Positions 16,203-24,868 of a stretch of DNA of 64,000 nucleotides are shown here, one piece after another. The stretch is from Curtobacterium citreum (GTDB lineage Bacteria; Actinomycetota; Actinomycetes; Actinomycetales; Microbacteriaceae), in contig NZ_VFMQ01000001.1 in assembly GCF_006715175.1 (NCBI RefSeq), positions 620,001-684,000 on the forward strand, written 5' to 3'. The translations under genes were made by a program, and so were the position numbers. The first letter of the stretch is position 1, and each line of letters starts with the position of its first letter. Under the pieces are notes generated by a model. That model was not told where the DNA came from, did no database searches, and was given only the letters and a program-made list of their open reading frames with translations.

Positions 16203-17302
16203 GCTTCCGCCCCCTTGCGGTCAGCCGGGAGGCCCGTGGCGGCTCCGGTGGTCGTGCTGCGGTTCGCGACGCCGGTCGCGGTGCGCGACCCGTCGCCGGT
16301 GGTGACACGCGTCTGGAGCGCACGCCGTGCCTCCAGGCCGTCCCGCTTCGCCCGCTTCCGCTGGTCGCGCTCGTGCTTCGGCGGACGGTTCGTCAGCGCC
16401 AGGAACGCGAACGACAGGACGAACGCGGCCAACGCGATGATCACGGCCTGCGCGCTCGCGACGCCGTACTCGTTGAACGCGAACGCGTTCGTGTAGGCGG
16501 CGTAGTTCGGCGTGTACTCCGTGTCGATCGCCGGGGCGACCGTGGACAGGATCTGCGGCTCCGCGAAGAGCTGCAGCGTGCCGATGATCGAGAAGACCGT
16601 CGTCAGGACGAGCGCCGGGGCGATCAGCGGGACCTGGATCCGCCAGGCGACCTGGAAGGGTCCCGCGCCGTCCATCTTCGCGGCCTCGTAGACCTCGCCG
16701 GGGATCGACTTCAGCTGCGCCACGATGATGAGCATGTTGTAGCCGGTGTACGTCCACGTGACGATGTTCGCGATCGACCACAGCACGCTGTTCGCACCGA
16801 GGAAGTCCGGCTGCAGCCCGACGGACTGCAGCAGGTCGACGATCGGCGACAGGCCCGGGACGTACAGGAACGACCACAGGATCGTCGCGATGACGCCGGG
16901 GACGCCGTACGGCATGAAGTAGACCGCGCGGAAGAACGCGGGCCAGCGGGCGCTCGCCGACTCCAGGAGCAGCGCGAGGATCGTGCACGCGATGATCATG
17001 ATCGGCACCTGCACGATGCCGAACAGGAGCATGCGGCCGATCGACGCGACGAACCCGGAGTCCTGCAGTGCGATCGCGTAGTTGTCGAAGCCGGCGAAGC
17101 GGCCGGTGACGCCGTCCTCGCCGAACAGGCCCTCGCGGTCGACGGTCGTGAAGCTCTGGAACAGCGCGCTGATGATCGGGATGATGAACGTCAGCAGGAA
17201 CAGGGCGAGGAACGGGGCGAGCAGGATCCACGGGGCACGCTTCTGCGCGCTCGTGGCCTTCGTGCTCGTGCGGTAGCCGGTTCCCGGCTGGGTGGCGGTC
17301 AT
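16199..17302 (-). CDS. Carbohydrate ABC transporter permease (MalF type)
   Basis: Membrane permease of 367 residues, six membrane segments starting at WILLAPFLALFLLTFIIPII, and the EAA loop in EVYEAAKMDGAGPFQVAWRIQVPLIAP. The ATG at 17302 overlaps the binding-protein stop. The C-terminal tail after the last membrane segment is unusually long (about 60 residues, Arg/Thr/Gly rich) and its DNA contains half-copies of the GGAGGC palindrome family at 16226 and 16329. It pairs with the MalG-type subunit encoded next. Confidence 0.92.
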   Translation of the reverse strand: MTATQPGTGYRTSTKATSAQKRAPWILLAPFLALFLLTFIIPIISALFQSFTTVDREGLFGEDGVTGRFAGFDNYAIALQDSGFVASIGRMLLFGIVQVPIMIIACTILALLLESASARWPAFFRAVYFMPYGVPGVIATILWSFLYVPGLSPIVDLLQSVGLQPDFLGANSVLWSIANIVTWTYTGYNMLIIVAQLKSIPGEVYEAAKMDGAGPFQVAWRIQVPLIAPALVLTTVFSIIGTLQLFAEPQILSTVAPAIDTEYTPNYAAYTNAFAFNEYGVASAQAVIIALAAFVLSFAFLALTNRPPKHERDQRKRAKRDGLEARRALQTRVTTGDGSRTATGVANRSTTTGAATGLPADRKGAEA

Positions 17303-18660
17303 CGGGCGGTCCTCACGCTCAGGCCCTTGTCCTTGAAGGACTGGACGATCTCCCGCTGGGCGAGCTCGACGGCGTCGGTCAGCTTGAGGCCGCCGGTGAG
17401 CTTGCGACGGAACTGGTTCTGCAGGCTGGTGAACGCCGACTGGGTCACGGGCGACCACGACCACTCGATGTTCTGCTCCTTCGCCGCGGGGACGAAGACC
17501 TCCTCGTTGTAGTTCTGCCCGGAGAACCACTCGCTCGGCTGCTCACGCTGCGCCCCGATGTAGTCGCGGGCGGGCGACCACCCGATGCCGCAGTACTTGA
17601 TCATCGCGTCGATGCCCTCCTTCGAGGTGGTCATCCACGTGATGAACTCGAGCGCCTCGGCCGGGTGCTTCGCGTTGGCGAGGACCGCGGCGCTCGAGCC
17701 GCCGATCGCGCTCGAGCCGAAGCCGGACGCGTCCCACTTCTGCATCGGCGCGACCTTCCACTTGCCCTCGCCGCCCTGGATGGACTCGATGAGGGCGTCG
17801 CCCCAGCTCGCACTCGTCACGGCGGCGATCCGGCCGTTCGCGCACGCCGCGTACCAGCCGGGGGAGTACGCGCCCGCGGACGTGTCGACGAGCCCGTCGT
17901 CGATGCAGCCGTCGAAGAACTCCGCGACCCGCAGCGTGGCGTCGTCGGTCATGTCGACCACCCACTCGTCGCCGTCGGTCGTGAACCAGCGGGCGCCGGC
18001 CTGCTGCGCGTACGCCGCGAACGGCGAGGCGTCGGCGACCGGGAAGACCTCGAGGTAGTTCTGCTTGCCGGTCTTCCGGACCTTGTCGGCGAGCACCTTC
18101 CACTCGTCCCACGTCGCCGGGGGTTCGCCGCCGGCCTGCTCCAGGATCGCGGTCTGGTAGTAGAAGCCCATCGGGCCGGTGTCCTGCGGGATGCCGTAGA
18201 CGCCGTCGACGAACTCGACCTGGGCCCATGCGGCCTCGTCGTACTTCGACTGGTACTGCTTGGCGCCGTAGCGTGCGAGGTCGACCAGGCCGTTCGCGAG
18301 CATGAACTCGGGGATCTGCCGGAGCTCGACCTGCCCGATGTCCGGACCGCCGCCGGCCGCGAGCGCGGAGTACATCTTCTGGTACCCGCCGCTGTTGCCG
18401 CCCGGGATCCAGTTCGCGGTGACCTGGATGCGGGGGTTCTTCGCGTTCCAGACGTCGCAGACCTTCTGCAGGTCCTTCAACCACGCCCAGTACGTGATCT
18501 GCACGGTGTCACCGCCGGCCGCGGGGATCACCGCCGCCTTGTTCACGTTCGTCGAGCCCGGGACCGCGCAGCCGGCGAGCAGGCCCGCCGCGGCTGTCCC
18601 GAGCCCGAGGCTCAGCAGGTTTCGTCTCGACAGCTGTCGTCCAGATGGTGATGGCGTCAT
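17299..18660 (-). CDS. Sugar ABC transporter substrate-binding lipoprotein (Tat signal)
   Basis: Extracytoplasmic solute-binding protein of 453 residues, family 1. The N terminus has a twin-arginine motif (LSRRNLLSLG) followed by a hydrophobic stretch and lipobox LLAGC, so it is probably exported folded by Tat and then lipidated. The mature part shows family features such as ITYWAWLKDLQKVCDVWNAKNP and GGGPDIGQVELRQIPEFM. First gene of the galactoside operon; ATG at 18660 with GGAG upstream. The sugar is inferred from lacZ in the operon. Confidence 0.92.
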   Translation of the reverse strand: MTPSPSGRQLSRRNLLSLGLGTAAAGLLAGCAVPGSTNVNKAAVIPAAGGDTVQITYWAWLKDLQKVCDVWNAKNPRIQVTANWIPGGNSGGYQKMYSALAAGGGPDIGQVELRQIPEFMLANGLVDLARYGAKQYQSKYDEAAWAQVEFVDGVYGIPQDTGPMGFYYQTAILEQAGGEPPATWDEWKVLADKVRKTGKQNYLEVFPVADASPFAAYAQQAGARWFTTDGDEWVVDMTDDATLRVAEFFDGCIDDGLVDTSAGAYSPGWYAACANGRIAAVTSASWGDALIESIQGGEGKWKVAPMQKWDASGFGSSAIGGSSAAVLANAKHPAEALEFITWMTTSKEGIDAMIKYCGIGWSPARDYIGAQREQPSEWFSGQNYNEEVFVPAAKEQNIEWSWSPVTQSAFTSLQNQFRRKLTGGLKLTDAVELAQREIVQSFKDKGLSVRTAR

Positions 18661-18738
18661 TGCCTGGTCTCCGGTTCGTCGGCGGATCGGGTCCGCTGCA
18701 AGTAGAGCACGAAACTGAGCGCTGCTGTGTTTCCACGA

Positions 18739-18762
18739 AGCCGTTCACGGTTCTTCACGGCT
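18739..18762. promoter_or_regulatory. Candidate operator upstream of the galactoside operon
   Basis: Perfect six-base arms AGCCGT (18739-18744) and ACGGCT (18757-18762) flank 12 bases holding the repeated CACGG. They lie in the 253-bp divergent spacer, about 80 bp before the binding-protein start, with a possible second element around AGCGCT at about 18717-18722. No regulator gene is adjacent. Weak evidence. Confidence 0.3.
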
Positions 18763-18913
18763 GCTCGTCACCTGACCCGATGGTGCACCGCGGCCGGGGC
18801 GGCTGGGTGTCGGCTCCGAGCCGTGGACGCGTCCGGGCCACCGGGGGGATCGTGGGGCGCACACGACACGTCGGGGTTCGTGACGCCCCGGCGCACCGCC
18901 GAGAGGAGCTGTC

Positions 18914-20062
18914 ATGACGACGACGAACGCGACGAGTGAGCTGCGCAGGGTCCTGGGGGAGCGGCTCGAGGGCGGGGGCACGTGGGCGTGGGCCTACGCC
19001 GACGTGTCCGGCAACGTCGAGGACCCGCGACGGCAGGCCGCGCTGAAGCTCCGCGCCGTCGAGGAGTCCCTCCGCGCCCAGGGCGCGAGCGCCGAGGTCG
19101 TCGACACGATCGCCGGCGAGTTCGAGCAGGAGCCGGGGATGCCGTCCCCGGTCGCCCGGTACGTGCTCGTCCACGACGGCGAGCTCGTGCTCAGCGAGGT
19201 GCTCCCCGGCCACCTGCACGGTGCCGAGGCGATCGGCGTCGGGGCCGTGCCCGACCTCGTGCCCCTCGTCGCCCACCGTCCGATCGACCTGCCGTTCCTG
19301 GTCGTGCAGGTCGGCAAGGACGGCGGCGGCTACCGCGCGTTCCGGCTCGGCCACCCCGCCACGGCCGACGACGAGGAGCGCATCAGCGGCGAGACCTTCG
19401 ACCAGCACAAGGTCAAGGGCGGGTTCGGTGACTGGAAGCAGCCGCGCTGGCAGCGTCGCACGGAAGAGGTCTGGCGGCAGAACACGGCCGAGGTCGCTGC
19501 GGCCGTCGACAGGGCCGTCACCCGACTCGACCCGGCGCTCGTCGTCGTGGCCGGCGACTCGCAGACCCGGCCGATGCTCCTGGAGAAGCTGTCCTCGAAG
19601 GCCCGGGGGCTCGTCAGCGAGGTGCCCGGGGGCGGCTTCGACGAGACCGTCCTGGGTGACCACACCCGCGTCGCCCTGGCCCGGGTGCTCGCCACGCACC
19701 GGCACGACCTGGAGGACCTGGTCCGGACCCACGTCGGGCGCGGGGACGACCAGGCCGTCACCGGACTCGGGCCCGTCGTCGAGGCCCTGCAGCAGGCACA
19801 GGGTGCGACCGTCGCCCTCGACGCCGTGGCGATCGGTGACGAGACGCTGCTCGCACTCGGGGCGGCACCCTGGATCGCGACCACGCCGGATCGGGCGGCC
19901 GGGGCGCCCGTGATCGGTCCCGTGCCGGCGGTGTGTGCGCTCGTCCGGGCCGCCGTGCTCACCGAAGCCGAGCTCGTGCTGGTGAACGCGGCTTCCCTGC
20001 CGAGTGGGGCACCGGCGGCGGCGCTGCTCCGCTGGCCGGTCGGGCCGTCCGTGCCGGCCTGA
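18914..20062 (+). CDS. baeRF2-domain protein (eRF1/Vms1-like)
   Basis: 382-residue soluble protein that I place in the bacterial archaeo-eukaryotic release-factor family 2, related to mycobacterial Rv2629. Seen: an N-terminal domain WAWAYADVSGNVEDPRRQAALKLRAVEESL, a central VKGGFGDWKQPRWQRRTEEVWRQN, and an alternating hydrophobic core DPALVVVAGDSQTRPMLLEKLSSKARG followed by a RNase-E-like C-terminal domain. Related eukaryotic proteins release peptides from stalled ribosomes; a role in stalled-ribosome or stress handling here is only inference. ATG at 18914 with GAGAGGAG upstream. It is monocistronic, ending at a perfect hairpin. Confidence 0.72.
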   Translation: MTTTNATSELRRVLGERLEGGGTWAWAYADVSGNVEDPRRQAALKLRAVEESLRAQGASAEVVDTIAGEFEQEPGMPSPVARYVLVHDGELVLSEVLPGHLHGAEAIGVGAVPDLVPLVAHRPIDLPFLVVQVGKDGGGYRAFRLGHPATADDEERISGETFDQHKVKGGFGDWKQPRWQRRTEEVWRQNTAEVAAAVDRAVTRLDPALVVVAGDSQTRPMLLEKLSSKARGLVSEVPGGGFDETVLGDHTRVALARVLATHRHDLEDLVRTHVGRGDDQAVTGLGPVVEALQQAQGATVALDAVAIGDETLLALGAAPWIATTPDRAAGAPVIGPVPAVCALVRAAVLTEAELVLVNAASLPSGAPAAALLRWPVGPSVPA

Positions 20063-20108
20063 GCCGCGCCGGTACGCCGCCACCGCACGGTGGTCGGTCC
20101 ACCGACGA

Positions 20109-20153
20109 ACGGGTTCCGTCCGGGCAGCTGGTGCCTGCCCGGACGGAACCCGT
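20109..20153. terminator. Perfect 19-bp stem terminator
   Basis: Arms 20109-20127 and 20135-20153 pair perfectly (ACGGGTTCCGTCCGGGCAG) around a seven-base loop. It lies between the convergent baeRF gene and the small secreted-protein gene and may serve both. Confidence 0.82.
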
Positions 20154-20190
20154 CGCGTGTCCGGGGCTGGAAGCCCTCAGGGCGTGGTCG

Positions 20191-20943
20191 TCACCGGTGC
20201 TGGGTGACCGGGACGGTCTGCCAGGCGCCACCGAACGGCGCCCTGACGCTGATCGTGGTGAACTTCCCCTTGCGGCTGTCCGAGAACGTCCCGTCCTGAG
20301 CGGTCCGGACGATGCTGCCGATCCACCCCGGCCAGCGGATCGACGCCGACGAGTCGGCCACGGTCGTCCCGGTCACGGTGGTGGTGTCGGTCCGGGCGTC
20401 GTAGACCGCTCGAGCGTCGCGCACGGTCGGAGCCTGCGGTGCGCCCGGTGCGGTGAAGCCCGGGTCCACCGCGCCCTGACCCGGCTGCGCGACCACGGGT
20501 GCGGTGAAACCGGGATCGGTCTGGCCGGGGTTCGGCTCGGCGACCACCGGCGACGTCGGTTCGCCCTCGACGATGGCGACCGGCTGCCACGCCTCCGAGA
20601 CCGTCGACCGAACGGAGACCGTGGCGTCGATGGGCAGCCCGGCCTTGCGGGTGTCGGAGAACGACCCGTCAGAGCCGGTCATCGCGATGAAGTTGGCGCC
20701 ACTCGCCCACCGGATCAGGACGGCCGAGTCAGCGCGACCGATGCCGGTCACCGTCGTGTCGCCCGTGCTGGCGTCGCGGACGGCGACCAGGTCCTTGACC
20801 GTGGGCGCCGGCGACTGCGCGCTCGCCGCGTACGGACCGTCCAGGGTGAGCGCCGACGCGGGGCCGGCTCCGGTGAGCAGGCAACCGGCTGCGACCGCTG
20901 CGGTCAGGAGCGTCGCGCCGGTGGTCTTGATGTGCTTTCGCAT
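20191..20943 (-). CDS. Small secreted protein with two Ig-like repeats
   Basis: 250 residues, not recognised as a named family. A signal peptide ends at about residue 31 (GAGPASA). Two homologous modules of about 78 residues follow, at 46-124 and 171-247, each reading APTV(K/R)D..AVxDA, then TTVTG..xADS, IRW and DG(S/T)FSDxRK, which has the look of a bacterial Ig-like fold. Between them is a Pro/Gly/Ala linker in which DPGFTAP occurs twice. No LPXTG anchor or membrane end is present, so it is probably released or held non-covalently. The ATG at 20943 is followed by MRKHIK. It is divergent from a WsaF-like transferase; the same kind of module occurs in the large secreted protein at 43.9-46.8 kb. 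Confidence 0.75.
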   Translation of the reverse strand: MRKHIKTTGATLLTAAVAAGCLLTGAGPASALTLDGPYAASAQSPAPTVKDLVAVRDASTGDTTVTGIGRADSAVLIRWASGANFIAMTGSDGSFSDTRKAGLPIDATVSVRSTVSEAWQPVAIVEGEPTSPVVAEPNPGQTDPGFTAPVVAQPGQGAVDPGFTAPGAPQAPTVRDARAVYDARTDTTTVTGTTVADSSASIRWPGWIGSIVRTAQDGTFSDSRKGKFTTISVRAPFGGAWQTVPVTQHR

Positions 20944-21150
20944 GGAACCTCTTTCGTCTGGGGCTCTGGTCGGAGCCGGACGAATCCTGACGTGATCGGT
21001 CGAAGACATCCTGTATGCAATATGTAAAGCTGGTTCATCGCTTGAGGGTGACGCGGCACGGCCCGCCCTGCGCATCCCGCCCGCCCTGGGCTGCCCCGCC
21101 CGACTCGATCCATCTCGGTCGATTTTCGTCACATGCGATATATTGGTCAG
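20944..21150. promoter_or_regulatory. AT-rich divergent promoter region, secreted protein / glycosyltransferase
   Basis: In an otherwise very GC-rich window, two AT-rich islands stand here. One (21005-21027) contains GACATCCT and ATATGTAA, which recur upstream of the acyltransferase at 23549-23566. The other (21130-21150) contains CACATGC, an extended -10 (TGC then GATATA, with TATATT at 21139-21144) and then six bases to the ATG at 21151. The second is a good leaderless promoter for the transferase. The first probably serves the secreted-protein gene. Confidence 0.5.
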
Positions 21151-22452
21151 ATGCGTCGAACAGTCAGAGGGATCAGCTCGGTCGCAGCGCGAGCCTGTGC
21201 CGCCGGTACGACCGTGCTCCGCCGCGCCGACGACCGCACCAGGACAGGAGCGCTCCGGGCGGGAGAGCGTCGGCGTGCACCGGCGTCGGTGCACGCGTAC
21301 GACGGACTGACCGACCGCAGTCTCGTCCTCGCTGGCATCTCCGCGGACGGCCCCGGGCGGCAGGTCGTCCTCGTGCTCGAGGAGATCGGCCCCGGCGCGG
21401 CGTTCGCGGGTGTGCGGACGGCGCTCGCCGTGGCGGCCGGCCTCGCCGCTCGGACCGGCCGGACGCTCCGGATCGTGACGACGGGCACCTCTCCACGCCG
21501 AGCATCGACCCGGACGACCGAGCGGTTCCTCGCACAGCGCTTCGCGTCGGTCGTCCCGTCCGGGCTTCCGGCGATGCGGGTCGTCCGACGCGAGGACCTG
21601 GGCGGCGCGACGTTCGCCGCCGACACGGTCTGGATCGCGACCTACTGGCGCACGGCGCACGCGCTGGACGTCGCGGCGCGGGCCGGTGTGCTCCACCGCG
21701 ACCGGGTGGTCTACCTGGTGCAGGACCACGAGCCCGGCTTCCTGCCGTGGTCCACCGCGTCCGCGGTGGCCTCGGCGACCTACCGCGCAGGCTTCGTGCA
21801 CTGTGTCAACTCGATCCCGGTCGCCGAGGCGCTCGAGCGCCACGAGAGGATCGAGGTCGATCCCCGGTTCGTGTTCGCACCGGAGCTCGATCGTGCCGGG
21901 ATCGACCGCGCCGAGGCTGTGCGCGGCGCGCGAGACCCCGGAGGCGTCACCCGAGTCCTGTTCTACGGTAGGCCCGGCAAGCCGCGGAACATGTTCCCGC
22001 TCGGGGTGGCCGCGCTCCGGGTCGCGGCGCGCGAACTCGCGGGCGACCGTGTCGACCTCGAGTTCCTCTCGGCGGGTGAGCCGCACGCGGACGTCGACCT
22101 CGGTGACGGGCACCTCCTCCGCTCGGTCGGCACCCTGAGTTGGGACGGGTGGTTCGACCTCCTGGGGACTGCGGACGTGGTGCTCTCCCTGCAGCAGAGC
22201 CCGCACCCGAGCCATCCGCCGCTCGACGCGGCGCGTTCAGGGGCCGCCGTGGTGACGAACGAACTCGGCGGCCTGCGGTCCGGGCTGCACCCGGCGCTCG
22301 CTGCTGTCGACGCGGACCCGGCGGCTCTCGGGGCCGCCGTCGCCGACGCCGTCCGTACTCGGGTGCGGCGCGCTCCGGGGGGAGCGGTCCCGGGCGCATC
22401 CCTCGGCCGGTCGCTCGCGACGGTGCTCGACGAGCTGGCGCGGCGCTGCTGA
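21151..22452 (+). CDS. WsaF-like rhamnosyltransferase, GT4 fold
   Basis: 433-residue cytosolic glycosyltransferase. The run VVYLVQDHEPGFLPWS matches the hallmark of WsaF-type rhamnosyltransferases, and the C-terminal GT-B half has VLFYGRPGKPRNMFPLGVAAL and LSLQQSPHPSHPPLDAARSGAAVVTNELGG. It would transfer a deoxysugar, probably rhamnose, during surface-glycan synthesis; the sugar is inference. The start at 21151 is preferred to the in-frame ATG at 21133 because that codon lies inside the putative -10 element, leaving a leaderless mRNA. The acyltransferase gene converges 60 bp downstream. Confidence 0.78.
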   Translation: MRRTVRGISSVAARACAAGTTVLRRADDRTRTGALRAGERRRAPASVHAYDGLTDRSLVLAGISADGPGRQVVLVLEEIGPGAAFAGVRTALAVAAGLAARTGRTLRIVTTGTSPRRASTRTTERFLAQRFASVVPSGLPAMRVVRREDLGGATFAADTVWIATYWRTAHALDVAARAGVLHRDRVVYLVQDHEPGFLPWSTASAVASATYRAGFVHCVNSIPVAEALERHERIEVDPRFVFAPELDRAGIDRAEAVRGARDPGGVTRVLFYGRPGKPRNMFPLGVAALRVAARELAGDRVDLEFLSAGEPHADVDLGDGHLLRSVGTLSWDGWFDLLGTADVVLSLQQSPHPSHPPLDAARSGAAVVTNELGGLRSGLHPALAAVDADPAALGAAVADAVRTRVRRAPGGAVPGASLGRSLATVLDELARRC

Positions 22453-22512
22453 CCGGTCGCTCCCCGACGGATCGTCCGCGGCCGGTGTGCTGGACCCTGC
22501 CGTCGCCCGCGT

Positions 22513-23538
22513 TCAGGCCTGCACGCGGCGTCTGCTCGGCAGGCGGAAGGCGAACGCGACCGGCGTGTTCCGGAGCGGCACGAACGCGACGAGACCGAAG
22601 GTCGTCCCCAGGATCGTCAGGCCCGCGACAGTGAGGGTCGGGTGTGCGACGAGCAGCGGCATCGCCCCGGACCACAGCGCCGCGGCGAGGGTCACGCCGA
22701 TGATCGCCGTGTGTGTCAGGTAGGGCACCACGGACCAGCGACCGAGTGCGCTGATCGGCGTCGCCCATGCGTACCGTGTCGCGGTCCTGGCGGCGAGCAG
22801 GACGGCGACGGTACCGACCATCGTCTGGACGACCCCCACCGCGGGCTGGGCCACGCCGCCGAGGCGTGCGTGCAGCTCGCCGAGGACGGCCCAGAGGACC
22901 AGCGCGCACACGGATGTGGTCGGCCCGGTGCGTTCGACACGGGCGACGATCGGGGACGCCGCCCGGGCGCCCACGACCGTGAAGAACAGGTAGAGCGGCA
23001 GCCCCTGCAGTCCGGGTCCGAGGACGTGCCACGTGTCGTCACCGAGTGCGGTGCGGCCCCAGCCGATCAGAGCCGCGCACATCACGAAGGTCGGGATGAG
23101 GACCGCGGCGGTCGGGAGGCGTCTGGTGGCCCAGATGACGACGAGGTGCAGCGCGAGTGCCCACAGGTACCAGATCTCTCCGTTCGGACGGATCGGTGAT
23201 GCGGCCACGCGGAGGAGTTCACCGACGAGGTCGACCGACGTCCCCGCCGTCACGTCGCGGAGGACGCGGTACCCGAGGACCACGGGCTGCCACAGCGTGT
23301 AGAGGTAGCAGAGCGGGAGCACTCGGGCCGCCAGTGTCCGGACCGTCGCGGCCGGATCGGTGAGGGAGCGACCGGAAACGATCCCGGAGACGAGGAAGAA
23401 CACGGGGAGGGAAGCGAGGAAGCGCTGCAGGAGCCAGGTCGCCTCGGGCGAGGGCGAGGGGCTCCAGGACGTCGCGTGGATCAGCACGATCCCGGCGATC
23501 GCCAGGCCCTTCGCCGTGTCCAACCATCCAACGCGCAT
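22513..23538 (-). CDS. Acyltransferase family 3 membrane protein
   Basis: 341-residue polytopic protein of the acyltransferase_3 (OatA/ExoZ-like) family. The N terminus reads GWLDTAKGLAIAGIVLIHATSW, with the family's first-helix pattern and active-site-type His; about ten hydrophobic segments follow. Such proteins O-acetylate exported polysaccharides. No extracytoplasmic SGNH domain is present. With the WsaF-like gene next door, decoration of a surface glycan is the likely role (inference). The ATG at 23538 has no ribosome-binding site but an AT-rich -10-like element just upstream. Confidence 0.82.
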   Translation of the reverse strand: MRVGWLDTAKGLAIAGIVLIHATSWSPSPSPEATWLLQRFLASLPVFFLVSGIVSGRSLTDPAATVRTLAARVLPLCYLYTLWQPVVLGYRVLRDVTAGTSVDLVGELLRVAASPIRPNGEIWYLWALALHLVVIWATRRLPTAAVLIPTFVMCAALIGWGRTALGDDTWHVLGPGLQGLPLYLFFTVVGARAASPIVARVERTGPTTSVCALVLWAVLGELHARLGGVAQPAVGVVQTMVGTVAVLLAARTATRYAWATPISALGRWSVVPYLTHTAIIGVTLAAALWSGAMPLLVAHPTLTVAGLTILGTTFGLVAFVPLRNTPVAFAFRLPSRRRVQA

Positions 23539-23548
23539 GCTGCTGATG

Positions 23549-23566
23549 TTACATATGTAGGATGTC
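23549..23566 (-). promoter_or_regulatory. AT-rich promoter of the acyltransferase gene
   Basis: Read on the minus strand: GACATCC, then TACATATGTAA, starting about 28 bp before the ATG. TACATA is a plausible -10 and would leave a leader of under 12 nt. GACATCCT and ATATGTAA are shared with 21005-21027, so a common regulator may bind both. Confidence 0.4.
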
Positions 23567-23595
23567 AGATCGGTGTGAATCTGCTGCAGTCGGCC

Positions 23596-24780
23596 TCAGT
23601 CGTGCGAGCGGTCCGTCCGTGGCACGAGCGGCAGCGCCAGCAGGGGCAGCACCGCCACGAGTCCGAACGACGCCGCGAAGCCGAGCGTCCCGACGAGCGC
23701 CCCGACCCCGGGGCCGACGGCGCTCGCCGCGAGGAACTGCCCGGTGTTCTGCGTGCCGAGTGCCCGGCCGGACCAGGACGGTCCCGCGGCCTCGGCCACC
23801 GACGTGTACGCCAGCCCGTTGTCCGCGACCGTGACGCTCGTCGCGACGAGGAGGAACACCGCTGCTGCCGCCCAGTGCGACACGTCGACGAGCGCCATCA
23901 CGCCCATCACCGCCGCGGCCGACACCGCCACCACGCGCAGCGGCCCCACGCGGGACCGGGCACGGTCGCTCCACGCCCCGACGAGGATCCGTCCGACGGC
24001 GCCGACGAACTGGGACACCCCGACGAGCAGGCCGGCGGCCGGGGTCGACCAGCCGAGCCCCACGAGCCACACCAGTCCGTAGGTCGACAGCGTGAACTGC
24101 GGCACCACGAGCAGCACCGACACCGCGTGCACCCGCCACAGGAAGCCGGACGAGCGGTACGGGTTCGCGGCCGTCGTCGAGGCAGCGCCCGGGGCCGGAG
24201 CCGTCCGGGCCGGTCGCGGCGGATCGACGATGCCGGCGGCGCACAGCACGGTGAGCACGGCGCTCAGGACGAACGGCAGCACCAGGGCGGCGCGGATGCC
24301 GGACCCCTCGGTCAGCTGCGGGACCGTGACCGCCGCGAGCGTCACGCCGAGCGGCTGCGACATCTGCCGGATGCCCATCGCCAGGCCGCGCCGCTCCTTC
24401 GGGAACCACCCGACCACGACCCGCCCGCTCGCGGCGTTGGTCGACGCGCTCGTCATGCCCGCCGCCAGGAACGCCACGCCGAGCAGCACCGGGTTCCCCG
24501 CGGACAGCCACGCCGCGACCACCGTCACCGTGGTGAGCGCCAGCCCGCCCGCGATCACCACGCGCTCGCCGACCCGGTCGGTCACCGCACCCCAGGCGAT
24601 GAGCGTGAGGACGAGACCGATCGTGGGTGCGGCGGCGAACAACCCGGCCGACGCGAGCGGCATGCCCTGCGCGACCAGGTGTGGGATGAGCAGGGCCGGC
24701 GCGGAGACCACCAGGGTGCCGGCGGCCTGGGCGGCGACGCCGAGGGCGAGCATCGTCCACGCGCGGCGGGGTGTGGTCAT
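23596..24780 (-). CDS. Major facilitator superfamily transporter
   Basis: 394-residue transporter with about 12 membrane segments in two halves. MFS signatures are seen in the loop after segment 2 (GAVTDRVGERVVIAGG) and in the second half (GAWSDRARSRVG). GWFPKERRGLAMGIRQMSQPLG is typical of the oxalate/formate or CynX-like organic-anion branch, but the substrate cannot be assigned. The ATG at 24780 was preferred to the upstream TTG-type extension, since it opens directly onto the first membrane segment. It is divergent from a GntR regulator with palindromic operators in the 88-bp gap. Confidence 0.85.
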   Translation of the reverse strand: MTTPRRAWTMLALGVAAQAAGTLVVSAPALLIPHLVAQGMPLASAGLFAAAPTIGLVLTLIAWGAVTDRVGERVVIAGGLALTTVTVVAAWLSAGNPVLLGVAFLAAGMTSASTNAASGRVVVGWFPKERRGLAMGIRQMSQPLGVTLAAVTVPQLTEGSGIRAALVLPFVLSAVLTVLCAAGIVDPPRPARTAPAPGAASTTAANPYRSSGFLWRVHAVSVLLVVPQFTLSTYGLVWLVGLGWSTPAAGLLVGVSQFVGAVGRILVGAWSDRARSRVGPLRVVAVSAAAVMGVMALVDVSHWAAAAVFLLVATSVTVADNGLAYTSVAEAAGPSWSGRALGTQNTGQFLAASAVGPGVGALVGTLGFAASFGLVAVLPLLALPLVPRTDRSHD

Positions 24781-24804
24781 CGGTGCAGCCTGTCGTTCCG
24801 GATC

Positions 24805-24837
24805 GGTACCAATTGGTATACCATCACGGTATACCAA
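24805..24837. promoter_or_regulatory. GntR operator array between MFS and GntR genes
   Basis: Two copies of the self-complementary octamer GGTATACC (24815-24822 and 24828-24835) stand 13 bp centre to centre; with flanks they form 10-base perfect arms TTGGTATACC / GGTATACCAA around ATCAC. A third palindrome, TACCAATTGGTA (24807-24818), abuts them. This architecture fits binding by the divergent FCD-type GntR protein and would cover both promoters. Confidence 0.75.
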
Positions 24838-24868
24838 CCGGGGCCGATCCGCACTAGGCTGGTCCGCC

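Noticed and set aside
21133..21150. ATG at 21133 as start of the WsaF-like transferase
   Set aside because: The codon falls within the apparent extended -10 element, and ATG 21151 lies at the expected transcription start.
20944..22215. Long minus-strand extension of the small secreted protein
   Set aside because: It runs antisense through the WsaF-like gene; the signal peptide begins at 20943.
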